The position numbers and the translations under genes are program-made. Of a stretch of DNA of 64,000 nucleotides, positions 9,501-17,726 are shown one piece after another; within the stretch, counting starts at the first letter, position 1, and each line of letters starts with the position of its first letter. The notes beneath the pieces are model-generated. The model was not told where the DNA came from, ran no database searches, and worked only from the letters and a program-made list of their open reading frames with translations. Source of the stretch: Kiritimatiellia bacterium (GTDB lineage Bacteria > Verrucomicrobiota > Kiritimatiellia > UBA8416 > JADHWI01); NCBI GenBank assembly GCA_016783565.1, contig JADHWI010000004.1:1-64000 (forward strand), in the 5' to 3' direction.

Positions 9501-9808
9501 GGGTATTGCTTGTGTAGAGCTTCGTATCGACTCACTGCCTCGGCGAACTTATCCTGGTGAAATAAAGATTGCGCGAGTCCGAAAAGAACATCGGCCTTTT
9601 TTTCATGTTTCGGGTGGTTTTCGAGAAATTCCTCGTAGGACTCAACGGCCAATTGGTACTTTCCTGTGTTGTAGAGCCAGGCTGCAAAATTGTAGTCATC
9701 AACCGCTTTATCGCTGCCTGCGGCCAGTATTGAGACGGTCGATGCAAATAGACTTATCACCAAGAAAAGGTGTATTGCTGCTAGTCGTGATCGTGTGTTC
9801 AAGAGCAT
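6575..9808 (-). CDS. Exported tetratricopeptide-repeat protein, 1,077 residues
   Basis: A signal peptide (about residues 1-30, ending in ILAAGS) is followed by about 25 to 30 TPR units through the whole protein. Typical units are YNTGKYQLAVESYEEFLENHP and A-x-F-x-L-G-L-S-L-Y stretches like those of the YbgF/BamD TPR families. No enzymatic domain is visible. The protein is probably periplasmic and a scaffold for protein contacts. The start may be the TTG two codons in rather than the ATG at 9808, because AGGAG is only two bases before the ATG but seven before the TTG. First gene of the operon with exbB, exbD and the toroid protein; a promoter candidate lies at 9895-9922. Confidence 0.9.
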   Translation of the reverse strand: MLLNTRSRLAAIHLFLVISLFASTVSILAAGSDKAVDDYNFAAWLYNTGKYQLAVESYEEFLENHPKHEKKADVLFGLAQSLFHQDKFAEAVSRYEALHKQYPDFPQGAEVLFQLGQSHVALEHFNEAASAFELTRKNFTSHYLADWATARQAACLVSLEKAGDAEALLTIFVDKYAPRGKKINKGTATKKMFKEMAEAGIKATETFLNLIERSVFLLGLSQFNQEKFEPATVRFTQFLETFASSSLAEEARFRLAQSQFRQDNFKGAAQNYKNVMQGGGEYAAAAAFELGLSLYRDNDLNAASDAFADMVKQFPKNPRVTKAMLYSGTFRYESGDYKMAIERLLPLADTKTPPADEAAYWIGMSFLKQNKADDAAKTFREAIQAYPKSSLAGDMQLGLADALLAQNDYNAAAKAFTGYADAFNKQEQAPHALYSACVALHRTDNYAESDRLCNQFIKQYSDHTLLAQAIFLGAENRFLSENYDAAAERYESYLKQKNGTKDQLPRVHFRLAWIHRYAKRNTDALKAIDRINLKQADPVITAESQYLKGICLFDLEQYKEAVAALNDYLDSQDHNHFEDDALFKSGMALIQLDERGKAARLLKRFLKNYADSDLSAHARYQLAECYFDTKDYKAAAEAYQTLTQRDTTDDLTAYAWFGLGLSQYEQNNWDAAAQSFEAVTKQSDQPDVIPQAFYRRGRALMKASQWEKATEAFNNLLKKHSKHDLARSAQVNLATCLQEQKSWENAAQAFDAAVRKFPAADDQPRLYYEQAWSWREAGNAEKSLAAFQVLSDKFPNDALAADAYFHLAEAKYQRADSGKDAHALLTEARALYAKVLTGTENSRLKDKALYRIGWCGWTTEDHAGAAKAFDRLITECPKSELLADALFQSGLCHAKLNDLKTAAKRLERLTGDSAFASFEYLPDALLARGDHLLALNEQEKAIKAIHALLAAYPNHAVAAKAYLIKGKAQYGLKRYDDAVETLTECTRNSRSEAAAEAQFYVGQAHQIREDYKHAVVAYLRVQALYMHAPEWVAASMFECGKCYQAQGQEQEAKDTFTALMRDHKGTQWAELAADRIK

Positions 9809-9845
9809 TCTCCTTTCAGGAAAACAGTTTTTAAAACGCTTGAAA

Positions 9846-9922
9846 ATCCTTGCCCTGTGTTCGGCATATTTCGCAAGGATAAACTTCTTTGGATACTATA
9901 GTTCCGGGAGGTGCGATGGCAA
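9846..9922 (-). promoter_or_regulatory. Promoter and 5' hairpin of the TPR-exbBD operon (predicted)
   Basis: On the minus strand, TTGCCA (9917-9922) is 16 bases from TATAGT (9895-9900), a good sigma-70-type arrangement pointing at the TPR gene. The transcribed leader would contain the inverted repeat ATCCTTGC/GCAAGGAT (9846-9853 and 9873-9880). Between 9923 and 10090 the only other signal I see is the forward promoter candidate reported separately. Confidence 0.45.
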
Positions 9923-9975
9923 GACATGCTGTATAAATCCTGCATACTTTGTTGTTTTATTGCTTGAGAGCGGCA

Positions 9976-10003
9976 TTGACTTCCTGTGGGAATCTGGTAC
10001 AAA
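9976..10003 (+). promoter_or_regulatory. Predicted promoter of the PVC signature-protein gene
   Basis: TTGACT (9976-9981), a 16-base spacer and TACAAA (9998-10003) lie about 90 bases before the ATG at 10091. The -35 matches five of six consensus bases, the -10 four of six. It was called from sequence only. Confidence 0.35.
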
Positions 10004-10090
10004 GACACGCTCATTTGCATCGGGGTGGGTTAAACCGTCCTTTTAACGGGATAAAGAACAAATTGAATTGAGAAGACCGGAGTAGGTGTT

Positions 10091-10246
10091 ATGTCTCAGC
10101 ATCCAAGTTTGAAATCGGCAAGTCGTATCAAGGTAAAACGGAATGTCTTGAAGCGCTTTGAACGCGTTGACATTTTGCGTGATCATGGGAAATGGAAAGA
10201 GGGTGATCGCGGAATGGGGTTGCCGAAGACAAAATCGGAAGAATAA
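10091..10246 (+). CDS. PVC-superphylum signature small basic protein
   Basis: A 51-residue ORF with a GGAG ribosome site eight bases before the ATG. It begins MSQHPSLKSASRIKVKRNVL and ends GLPKTKSEE. This matches the small basic protein conserved in Planctomycetes, Verrucomicrobia, Chlamydiae and relatives, characterised by the SLKSAS start, a VLKRFERV core and a GLPKTK tail. It is highly charged, has no signal peptide or membrane segment, and is presumed to have a housekeeping, ribosome- or RNA-associated role. That role is known only by association. It lies 76 bases upstream of the SH3-domain gene on the same strand. Its presence is the best single taxonomic marker in the window. Confidence 0.93.
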   Translation: MSQHPSLKSASRIKVKRNVLKRFERVDILRDHGKWKEGDRGMGLPKTKSEE

Positions 10247-10322
10247 TCCTTTTTTATCGTGCAGCGTGACCTTTTTTTTCGGTTTTGCTCTGGGTCCTGT
10301 CATTTCTAAAGGGGATAATCAA

Positions 10323-11378
10323 ATGTCAATGCGAGCAGGAGCGAGCAGGGTTGCCCTTGTGGCAGTATTCCTGATCGCGCTATGCAGTGTTGATGAAGGT
10401 TTCTCCCAAAATGACCAGCGTATCGTTGGTTCTCGCGGTGCACATCTTCGTGCCGCGCCCTCTGATCGTGCATTTTCCGTACTGGATGTCCGTGGTGGCA
10501 CGCAGGTTACGGTTGTGGATGACACACAACAAGGCTGGATTGGTGTTGTTGCTCCTCAGAATGCAGCGCTTTGGGTCTATGGGGACTTGATTCGTAATGA
10601 CCGTGTGATTGCGCCTCGTATGCTCGTTCGTGCCGGCCCCGGCATTGATTATGAGGGAGTAGGGGATATTAAAAAGGGGCATCGTGTCACCATCCGCGGA
10701 CGACAGGACGATTGGGTTAAGATTCTGCCACCGGAAGGTGTTGTGCTTTGGCTGAAACGCAGTGATATTGTTTCTCCTGTAGCGATTGAGAAGCCCCAAC
10801 CTGAGCCTCAGCCCAAGCCTGAGCCCAAGCCGGACCCTGACTCAGGGGTTAAACAGAAACAGTCTTCCGTCGTTGTTAGCGCAATACCTTCTCAGGTCTC
10901 GAGCCCTGCTCGACAAGCTGAATCACCAAAGGTGGCATCTAAGCTGCAACCTATTCGACCCACGCAAGGCGTAAAACCCTCTCCGGTTCCGGTGCGCAGA
11001 AGGGGGGCACGTCCTCTCTTTAAACCGCAGCCTAAGCCGGAACGGGCTGATCCCAAACCGGATCCCATTGAGTGGGCTGGTAAGGTTGAGGAAGGGGAGA
11101 TGGTTGCCATTCCGCGTGGCTCGATACGGGTGCGAGAAGTTACGATGAGTGGGCGAGTGAAGCGTGCCCCGATTTTCCCTCTAAAGCGTTATAGCAAATA
11201 TCGATTGGTTCGTCGTAATGCGAACGGACAGAGCGTGACGGCCTATTATCTTTTAGGACCCGAAGATCGGCTGGAAGCTCTGGTAGGGCGTGCGGTTGAG
11301 GTGTCTGGTACGGAGTATGCGGTTCCTGAACAGCGTACCCCTGCTCTCGCATTGAGTGCAATTAAGCTTGCGCCGTAG
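10323..11378 (+). CDS. Exported protein with two bacterial SH3 domains
   Basis: 351 residues from the ATG at 10323 (AGGGGA upstream). A longer frame back to 10158 lacks a ribosome site and would bury the signal peptide. The signal peptide covers residues 1-29 (VALVAVFLIALCSVDEGFS). Two SH3b-type domains follow: the first around 33-95 (GAHLRAAPSDRAF ... ALWVYGDLI), the second around 98-152 (RMLVRAGPGIDYEG ... VLWLKRSDIV). A Pro/Glu/Lys-rich linker starts at about 160 (PQPEPQPKPEPKPDP). The C-terminal 100 residues form a small beta-rich domain, possibly OB-like. Bacterial SH3 domains often bind peptidoglycan, so a periplasmic cell-wall role is plausible but unproven. Confidence 0.82.
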   Translation: MSMRAGASRVALVAVFLIALCSVDEGFSQNDQRIVGSRGAHLRAAPSDRAFSVLDVRGGTQVTVVDDTQQGWIGVVAPQNAALWVYGDLIRNDRVIAPRMLVRAGPGIDYEGVGDIKKGHRVTIRGRQDDWVKILPPEGVVLWLKRSDIVSPVAIEKPQPEPQPKPEPKPDPDSGVKQKQSSVVVSAIPSQVSSPARQAESPKVASKLQPIRPTQGVKPSPVPVRRRGARPLFKPQPKPERADPKPDPIEWAGKVEEGEMVAIPRGSIRVREVTMSGRVKRAPIFPLKRYSKYRLVRRNANGQSVTAYYLLGPEDRLEALVGRAVEVSGTEYAVPEQRTPALALSAIKLAP

Positions 11379-11618
11379 GCTTCCGGTGCGGTCCGGGACC
11401 AGAAAACGCTACAGAATCTCGGACGGCCTGCCAGCCCTCCTGCTGGTCGGGAGCAGGCTGGGCGAGGGACCCGACTTCGCGCAAGGCTTCGTAGGCCATG
11501 CCGCCGTCCCTAGCATTCAACTTGCGGTGTCTCGAAAAGGTAGGGTCAATCCTGTGATCGCCGAGCGCCCCTCGCAACACGTCGCAATCTGAATTCCGCA
11601 ATTCGCTCTTCGGCGCGT
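11379..11618. repeat. GC-rich foldback region between convergent genes
   Basis: 240 bases between the SH3 gene and the giant secreted protein gene. GCCTG-CCAGC (11426-11435) folds back on GCTGG (11442-11446) and GCAGGC (11453-11458). It shares CCTGCCAGCCCTC (11427-11439) and GGGAGCAGGC (11449-11458) with the hairpin region at 233-280, in inverted orientation. I see no convincing gene here; a 79-codon minus frame has no ribosome site. Confidence 0.4.
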
Positions 11619-14600
11619 TTATTCCGGTTTTTCAACACCCACGCGGTAGAATTCCATGCTCTGTAATGGAGCATTGTTGGTATAGCGCATTTCCTCGCCG
11701 GTGCCTTCTATGGAGGAGAATTCTGGAATTATCGTCCATTCCGAGACCTTGGCATCGGTGCATATGGCGACGGAATAGAGCCTTCCTGTGCTGCTCATCC
11801 AGGATATGACGCGAGCGCCATTGGGTGTTATGGTTTGCTCTGCCTTGAGGACAAATCTGCTCTTCTCATCGAACGGATTGGTGCCGGCTACATCCTCAAC
11901 AGGGTTGGGGACGCCGTCTCCGTCAGAATCATCCACGGGCAGTCGGACAATGCGGTGGTTCTCGGTATCGGCGATATAGAGGTCGCCATTATCGGAAACA
12001 GCAATATCGTGAGGCCCTGTCAGGATATCTGCAGGAAGGATTATTTCCCATGTCGTATTGAGCGGATTGGATACATCTGCCTCATGGATAGTGTTGCTGC
12101 CCTTGGAGACAACGAACAGATTTCCATTGGTTCCAAATGCCAGTCCTGTAGGAATGTTTAATCCACCGGACTCGGCTGTGCCTACATCGGTAATCAAGAT
12201 GCCGCTGGCATCAAACAATCTTACACGGTGGACACCGAGGGCTTCATCATAGTCTGCGACGTAAACCTGGTTGGATGAATCGATCTCAATGCCGCGTGGA
12301 TAGCGTACGGATGGGGTGGGAGGGCCATTTGGAATGAAATCGATCCATGTGCTCTCATTGACTAGCTTTTGAATACGAGAATTATGATGGTCTGCCACGT
12401 AAACAGAGCCTGTAGAATCCAGAGAAATGTCATATGGTACATCGAGTTCGCCGATATTGGAGCCCTGCGTTCCAAAGATTTGCCATGTGCCGGTAGATGC
12501 CGAACGTTTCTGGATGCGGAAGTTTCCGGAGTCAGCGACCCAGATATCTCCGTTCATGCCGACAGCCAGGCCGAAGGGCTGGCTGAATTCGCCTGTGCCC
12601 GTTCCTTCAACAGGGATTCCTTCTTCAGTATTGCCGTAGACGGTCCATGTATTGTTGGAGAGGTCCAGCACTTGGACGCGGTGATTACCGCTGTCTGTGA
12701 CGTAGAGCTTTCCGTTGGCTGCGTGCAGCCCCCGCGGACTCCGGAACTGTCCGGGTTCAAACCCGTATCCTCCGAGAGAGTCGAGACGTCCATAAGTGCC
12801 CACTACTCGTGTCTGTACTTCATCTACGACTTCGACGGTGACATCTTGTGGTCTGAAGAACCCTTCAATTTCGCGGTAATTGATGGTGTAGAAGCCTGTT
12901 TCCGTCAGAACGGGTTCGCCGCTGTTTTGCCATGCCCCTCCGCCCAGTCTCCATTGTGCCCCGGCTGTAATGGCGTCCGGTGGCTCTATTGTGACCAGCA
13001 GGGATGTGGGTTCAGGGATTCGAATGTATGTGCGGTCAAGATCAATGAGGAATTCGTCCAGAATGGTAATCTGTTCCTGTACGGGAGATTCGTAGCCGGA
13101 AACGTCCAGGTATTCAATGGTATGGATTCCGTATGAGAGATTTGAGACAATCATTCCGGATTCGATCCAATTGGTATTTCCGGAGATTCGCCAACGCGTT
13201 AGATCCGCAATCGCGAGGGGATCGAGTGTTACCCGTACATTCCCCTGAATGGGTGCGTATTGCGTTGTCACAATCCGGTCTTCGCCTTCGTTCAGTACCA
13301 CATGGATCGAAGCAGGAGCGGAAAAGCCGGGAATGATCGCGGATATATCAGAGAAGATAATGTCCAGACCGGGTTCGCCTGGGGTCAGTTCTTCAACACG
13401 TTCTCCCGGGCGGTACCAGGTGAGGCCGCCATCGACTGTCCATGTTGCGGCATCCGTTACTTCGGCGCTGTTATTGAGTGTAACCAGTAGTGATGCGGTT
13501 GCAACGTAGCGATTAGTGATAATGGTTACCGAACCTCGCTCAAGCAGTACATTGGTGACAGATGGCTCTAGCCAATTATCAAGCCGCTGGAAGCTTATGG
13601 AGTATGCCCCTGGATCAATGCGAGTTTCGAGGTGACCGCTTGAATTCCAGGATGCGCCCCCATTGAATGACCACTGGGCGCCGTCCAGGTTAGCCTCTTG
13701 TGGCTCTATGAAGACTTGCAGTTGTGGTGGTCCAAGTACTGCGCTGTCAGGGCTGAATTGTAGATTGCCATGGATGGTTGCGCCGTGCGCCCATTCGGTC
13801 ATCCAGTCTGCACCGTAGGCCAACACGAAATCCTGCACTTGTCCGCGATTCCATGGGGTGATGCCCGCAATACTGTTTGTGCCGTTGTTTGCGCTGGTGC
13901 CGACAACGCCGGAAGGACCATTGGTGGTGTAACTGGTGTTGTCGTCAAAGCGGTAGTATGCAACGAGAGTGGATTCCAGTCCGGTGAGTACGCCGTCACG
14001 GTTGCTGATGATTTCGGTCTCGCTTCTGTTGCGTGACCAGATGCGAAGTTCATCGATACAGCCGTTGAGTCCGCGACCTGCATGTTGCAGGATTGGGCCG
14101 CCACCGTATACGCCGGGTGCGTTTGCCGTGGCCAGTGAGCCCACATTGGTGCCGCCTACGAAGATGTTCAGATCGCCGCTGTAGTAGGAGGCTGCCACGT
14201 GGGTCCATGTGCCGGTGGTCAGGGCCATAGGTGCTTCAAGCAGTGCTTCGGGCAGTCCGAAGTTTGGGACAAAGCGCACGTAGGGTACATTATTCGTGTT
14301 CAGCCCCAATTCATAGTTGACGGCATTGGTGTTGACCATGCGTTGAACAATGATGCCGCCATCGGTCTCATTCGCGTCGAGTTTTACCCACGCTTCGATG
14401 GTCCATTTTTCCAGTGCAAAGCGGTAATTCTTAGGAATTTCCAGGAAATCATCCTGAGACCCGCCGAAACAGAATGAAAGGTTCTTAATCGGGCTGAGGG
14501 ATTCCGAGGGGTGACCGCTTGAGCCGGTATCTTGACCATCGATCAGACCGTCATCGTCAGTGTCTGCCAACCAGGGGCTGGATCCGTATGTTTGTTCGTC

Positions 14601-17117
14601 ACTGTTGACAAGTCCGTCGCCATCGAAATCCTCGGCGCCATCGGGAATGCCGTTGTTGTCGGAGTCTTTGTCGCGTGGGTTGGTTCCGGCGATGAATTCG
14701 TAGAAGAGATCCAGATTGTCGTCTGCCACGCTTGGATTCAGCGGGTTGTTGTCGCGCTCTGCATTAGCGGGGACGCCGTAGTCCTGGTTGCCGGGCAGGT
14801 AACGGAGCTCTTCGTCAGGAATGGGGTGGTAGCCTCCAAAGTTTTCGGTTCCGGTTGACCATGTTTGGCAATGCCAGACAGCGCGTGGATCAGCGCGGCT
14901 TTCATCGCCACGAATAATGGCGCTTTGTCCGTTGCATACCAGGCGTGCGTCAAACTTGCCGACAGCATGTTTGAATTGATAGGAATTGTTGCCACAGTCT
15001 ATGAACTCTGAAATGTACGGGTCCGCATCGCGGTATTCCTGAAAGGTGCCAAATCGTGATGCAGGGCTTGTTCTCAGTTCGAACTCGCTTTCGCATTCCA
15101 CATAAATCATGTTGCGTCCCAGTTTCATAAAGGGAGCAATTTCGTGTGTTTGCAGTTGGTTTTCGACTGCGCCCTCGGTGGTGATCTGGGTGCCATTGAC
15201 GTAGAGGATGGTCGATACCATGCCTGGGGTAAACAGTTCGATTTTGCATTCCAGCGGTTGGTCATGAATGTAGATATACTTCATGTAAGTAGAGTATACC
15301 CCTTCGTCAAAGTCCAATTGACTCTTTGGTGTATGAAATTTTGCACGGGGATCATCGGGGTCATCAAACCATGCCGTGCCGTTTCCAGCGGATGCATAGG
15401 CGATGAACGACCTGAAATATTCGAAATCCTGAATGGCAAGAGGGTCTTCTGTACAGGGAATGTAGAAAGGTCCCCAGCGCGTGCTGTAGTATTCAGGGTA
15501 TTTCTCCATGTTGTGCAGAGACACCCACCATTCGGGGACGCCGTCACCGTCCGCGTCGTCTGAGCCGATAATGCGTGCGGCAGTGGAGTCTGACACTGCA
15601 GCAGCAGCAGCGGAAGCCAGCGCGTAGTTCGTATCGTTCAGGTGGGCGTAGTTTTCAATGGTCTCCCCGGCATCATCAAAGCGATAGTATGCGATCAGAG
15701 GAAAGCCGTACTCATAATTTTGCATGATGTTTCCATCGTATCTGCGGGTCTCAACCTGTACATAGCCGGGGGCCGGATAGATGCGACCTGACCAGTGGTC
15801 AATGTCTGAAGCCGTACGGGCATAGTCCCATACTCGCAGCTCGTCAATGTAGCCTGAATCGAAGCCATCACAGATTCTGGGGGGTCCCTTCACCATGTCT
15901 GGTTTGATGAAGGTCTTACGCGCAATTAACAAGACGGCGTCCACATACAGCTCAAGGCTGTTGTTGGCTGGAGACCAGACGAATGCTACGTGCGACCATG
16001 TGTTGACAGGGAGTTGTTCCACAGAGTCAAGATCGCCGCCGACGTATGCAAAAACGTTACTTCCTGTCAGCATTTCCATCATCGGTCGTCCATCAGTCAG
16101 GGAAATGCGGAAGTGGTCATCACCGTTAGTGGCCGTAGGGAAGTAGTAAATCAAGCCATCGGTGGTATTGCTTTCCGGATAGATCCAGAATTCTACTGTG
16201 CCTGCACCTTTTCCAAACGCAAAGAGGTCGGTTCCCCATGTCGGATCGGTCAGGTCGATTCCGTTACTGCCGTTCACTGCCATGCTCATGCTGCGGGGGT
16301 GGTAGTTGGTGCTATTCATTGAATGCGCCGGGTGAGTCAGGTCCTGCAGCACCTCAACATTGTCGGCTACGGCATCGTCATCAGTGTCGGACGATTGTGG
16401 GTTCATGGTATCTGAGGAGCCCGTATCCATTGCCGTTCCAAAAAAACTTTCGGCCTTTGGGCCGATGCCGTCCGGGCCACGGTATTCGAACAGGTTGTTG
16501 AGCGTATCGCCGTCAGGATCGCCCGTAGCGCCATCGTCTCCAGTGGAGCTGGTGGGGTCGAGATTGTTGTTCAGTTCCCAGCCGTCATCCATTTCGTCGC
16601 CGTCGGAATCCCAGTTGTTGGGTTCCAGATTCGGGAGTGGACCTTCGATCAGGTTGAGTTCTTCCAGGTTTGAAAGGCCATCATTGTCGTAGTCCATGAA
16701 GGCGTCCTGGTTCAGGTTCCCGAACCAGTGGATTTCCCACCAGTCATCCAGATTATCATTGTCGCTGTCATCTGTGATGGTGAGGAATGCGGTTCCAATG
16801 GTTGATGAGAGTTGTACGGGTCCTTGAAAATTGAAGCCGATCGGTTCGCCTTCATCATAGATACGGTTGTTGTTACCGTCGATCCATGCAGCTAAGGTGT
16901 AGGTTTGCCCCACGGTCAATTCGTCGGTTTCAAAGGTCCAGTTTGTCGCTCCCAGCGGTAAGGGAATCAGGTTGAAGATGTTCGTTGGAGCCAAATACAG
17001 GGTGGCAATGGGACTTTCGCCGATTTGTTCGCCGAGATAAATGCCCAGCATAACGCGTCCCTCGGTCTCAGTCGGTGCACCGAATTCTCCATACAACAGG
17101 AAAGTGTGGGGGCACAT
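11619..17117 (-). CDS. Giant secreted LamG / type-3-repeat / NHL protein (body; frameshifted from its signal peptide)
   Basis: 1,832 residues in this frame. Order from the N-terminus: acidic calcium-binding type-3 repeats (DSDNDNLDDWWE, DYDNDGLSNLEE); a LamG/concanavalin-like domain near 270-440; an Ig-like stretch; more type-3 repeats (DKDSDNNGIPDGAEDFDGDG); a second LamG domain (WTIEAWVKLDANETDGG); four tandem PEGA-like beta units (GAQWRLGGGAWQNSG); five or six NHL repeats (GKLYVTDSGNHRVQVLDL); and a C-terminal DSDGDGVPNPVEDVAGTNP module plus a beta tail shared with the LVIVD protein at 21598. Probably extracellular or surface-located, with a binding rather than catalytic role. The ATG at 17117 is not preceded by a signal peptide; that lies in the overlapping frame at 17068-17280. 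Confidence 0.85.
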   Translation of the reverse strand: MCPHTFLLYGEFGAPTETEGRVMLGIYLGEQIGESPIATLYLAPTNIFNLIPLPLGATNWTFETDELTVGQTYTLAAWIDGNNNRIYDEGEPIGFNFQGPVQLSSTIGTAFLTITDDSDNDNLDDWWEIHWFGNLNQDAFMDYDNDGLSNLEELNLIEGPLPNLEPNNWDSDGDEMDDGWELNNNLDPTSSTGDDGATGDPDGDTLNNLFEYRGPDGIGPKAESFFGTAMDTGSSDTMNPQSSDTDDDAVADNVEVLQDLTHPAHSMNSTNYHPRSMSMAVNGSNGIDLTDPTWGTDLFAFGKGAGTVEFWIYPESNTTDGLIYYFPTATNGDDHFRISLTDGRPMMEMLTGSNVFAYVGGDLDSVEQLPVNTWSHVAFVWSPANNSLELYVDAVLLIARKTFIKPDMVKGPPRICDGFDSGYIDELRVWDYARTASDIDHWSGRIYPAPGYVQVETRRYDGNIMQNYEYGFPLIAYYRFDDAGETIENYAHLNDTNYALASAAAAAVSDSTAARIIGSDDADGDGVPEWWVSLHNMEKYPEYYSTRWGPFYIPCTEDPLAIQDFEYFRSFIAYASAGNGTAWFDDPDDPRAKFHTPKSQLDFDEGVYSTYMKYIYIHDQPLECKIELFTPGMVSTILYVNGTQITTEGAVENQLQTHEIAPFMKLGRNMIYVECESEFELRTSPASRFGTFQEYRDADPYISEFIDCGNNSYQFKHAVGKFDARLVCNGQSAIIRGDESRADPRAVWHCQTWSTGTENFGGYHPIPDEELRYLPGNQDYGVPANAERDNNPLNPSVADDNLDLFYEFIAGTNPRDKDSDNNGIPDGAEDFDGDGLVNSDEQTYGSSPWLADTDDDGLIDGQDTGSSGHPSESLSPIKNLSFCFGGSQDDFLEIPKNYRFALEKWTIEAWVKLDANETDGGIIVQRMVNTNAVNYELGLNTNNVPYVRFVPNFGLPEALLEAPMALTTGTWTHVAASYYSGDLNIFVGGTNVGSLATANAPGVYGGGPILQHAGRGLNGCIDELRIWSRNRSETEIISNRDGVLTGLESTLVAYYRFDDNTSYTTNGPSGVVGTSANNGTNSIAGITPWNRGQVQDFVLAYGADWMTEWAHGATIHGNLQFSPDSAVLGPPQLQVFIEPQEANLDGAQWSFNGGASWNSSGHLETRIDPGAYSISFQRLDNWLEPSVTNVLLERGSVTIITNRYVATASLLVTLNNSAEVTDAATWTVDGGLTWYRPGERVEELTPGEPGLDIIFSDISAIIPGFSAPASIHVVLNEGEDRIVTTQYAPIQGNVRVTLDPLAIADLTRWRISGNTNWIESGMIVSNLSYGIHTIEYLDVSGYESPVQEQITILDEFLIDLDRTYIRIPEPTSLLVTIEPPDAITAGAQWRLGGGAWQNSGEPVLTETGFYTINYREIEGFFRPQDVTVEVVDEVQTRVVGTYGRLDSLGGYGFEPGQFRSPRGLHAANGKLYVTDSGNHRVQVLDLSNNTWTVYGNTEEGIPVEGTGTGEFSQPFGLAVGMNGDIWVADSGNFRIQKRSASTGTWQIFGTQGSNIGELDVPYDISLDSTGSVYVADHHNSRIQKLVNESTWIDFIPNGPPTPSVRYPRGIEIDSSNQVYVADYDEALGVHRVRLFDASGILITDVGTAESGGLNIPTGLAFGTNGNLFVVSKGSNTIHEADVSNPLNTTWEIILPADILTGPHDIAVSDNGDLYIADTENHRIVRLPVDDSDGDGVPNPVEDVAGTNPFDEKSRFVLKAEQTITPNGARVISWMSSTGRLYSVAICTDAKVSEWTIIPEFSSIEGTGEEMRYTNNAPLQSMEFYRVGVEKPE

Positions 17118-17280
17118 TAGTGAGAGAGTTCTTCCACGTTGATTCGTTCTCTACTCCGCCAACAATCGTACCGAATAGCTGTGCGTGGGCATTGGGCAGT
17201 CCTACGGAGCATAGCACGACTATACAAAGGGCTGCTGCGAACAGGGATTTCGAAAAGCGCAAACGGGACAGGGCAGACAT
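17068..17280 (-). pseudogene. N-terminal signal-peptide fragment of the giant secreted protein
   Basis: From an ATG at 17280 with a strong GGAGGGAG ribosome site, this frame encodes a textbook signal peptide (LFAAALCIVVLCSVGLPNAHA) and then runs out of homologous sequence at a TGA at 17068-17070. Removing one base from the run of five G at 17108-17112 (plus strand) joins it to the body frame. The joined length (5,661 bases, 1,887 codons) is a multiple of three. Either the assembly has one extra base or the gene is genuinely frameshifted or phase-variable at this run. Confidence 0.75.
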
Positions 17281-17312
17281 GGCTCCCTCCTCTTGCTTTA
17301 TTAGTATTATTT

Positions 17313-17726
17313 CTATGGCTGCATAATGACGGCAAACGTCTTTTGTGCAGGTTGCTGGCTGTCTTCCACAATTACGGAGTTGTCGCCAGCAGCACTACGC
17401 TGATAAACGGCGCCTGCGCCCCCGGAATCGACGACACTGCCGCGAAAGACATCTTGAACACTCCACGTATAGGGTGGCACGCCGCCTGATGCGACAAATG
17501 AGGCCATGTCACCATTGTCGTCCAGTTCGGTTGATTCAGGCGTAAGCACCAAAGGTTCGATAATAATTACCGGGTCAGCCGGTCCGGTCAGGTTGCCGCG
17601 ATCAGCCGGGTTCTGCGAATTAACATCAGGCGTGTGTGCGCTGTCGTCCTCGCATCCGATGAACGCAATGATGAGAAGTGAGCATAGAACAGTACGCATA
17701 AGTAGAAGAAAGGAATCCGATCTCAT
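17313..17726 (-). CDS. Small lipoprotein with an Ig-like domain
   Basis: 137 residues. It starts at 17726, where GGAGGG lies six bases upstream. A signal with lipobox FIGC puts the lipidated Cys at residue 25, followed by EDD. The mature part is about 110 residues. It has a likely Ig-type beta-sandwich, with the strand pattern VASGGVPPYTWSV and later GDNSVIVEDS, as in cadherin/Big-like folds of bacterial surface proteins. It precedes the giant secreted protein by 32 bases in the same direction and is probably co-transcribed. Function unknown. Confidence 0.75.
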   Translation of the reverse strand: MRSDSFLLLMRTVLCSLLIIAFIGCEDDSAHTPDVNSQNPADRGNLTGPADPVIIIEPLVLTPESTELDDNGDMASFVASGGVPPYTWSVQDVFRGSVVDSGGAGAVYQRSAAGDNSVIVEDSQQPAQKTFAVIMQP

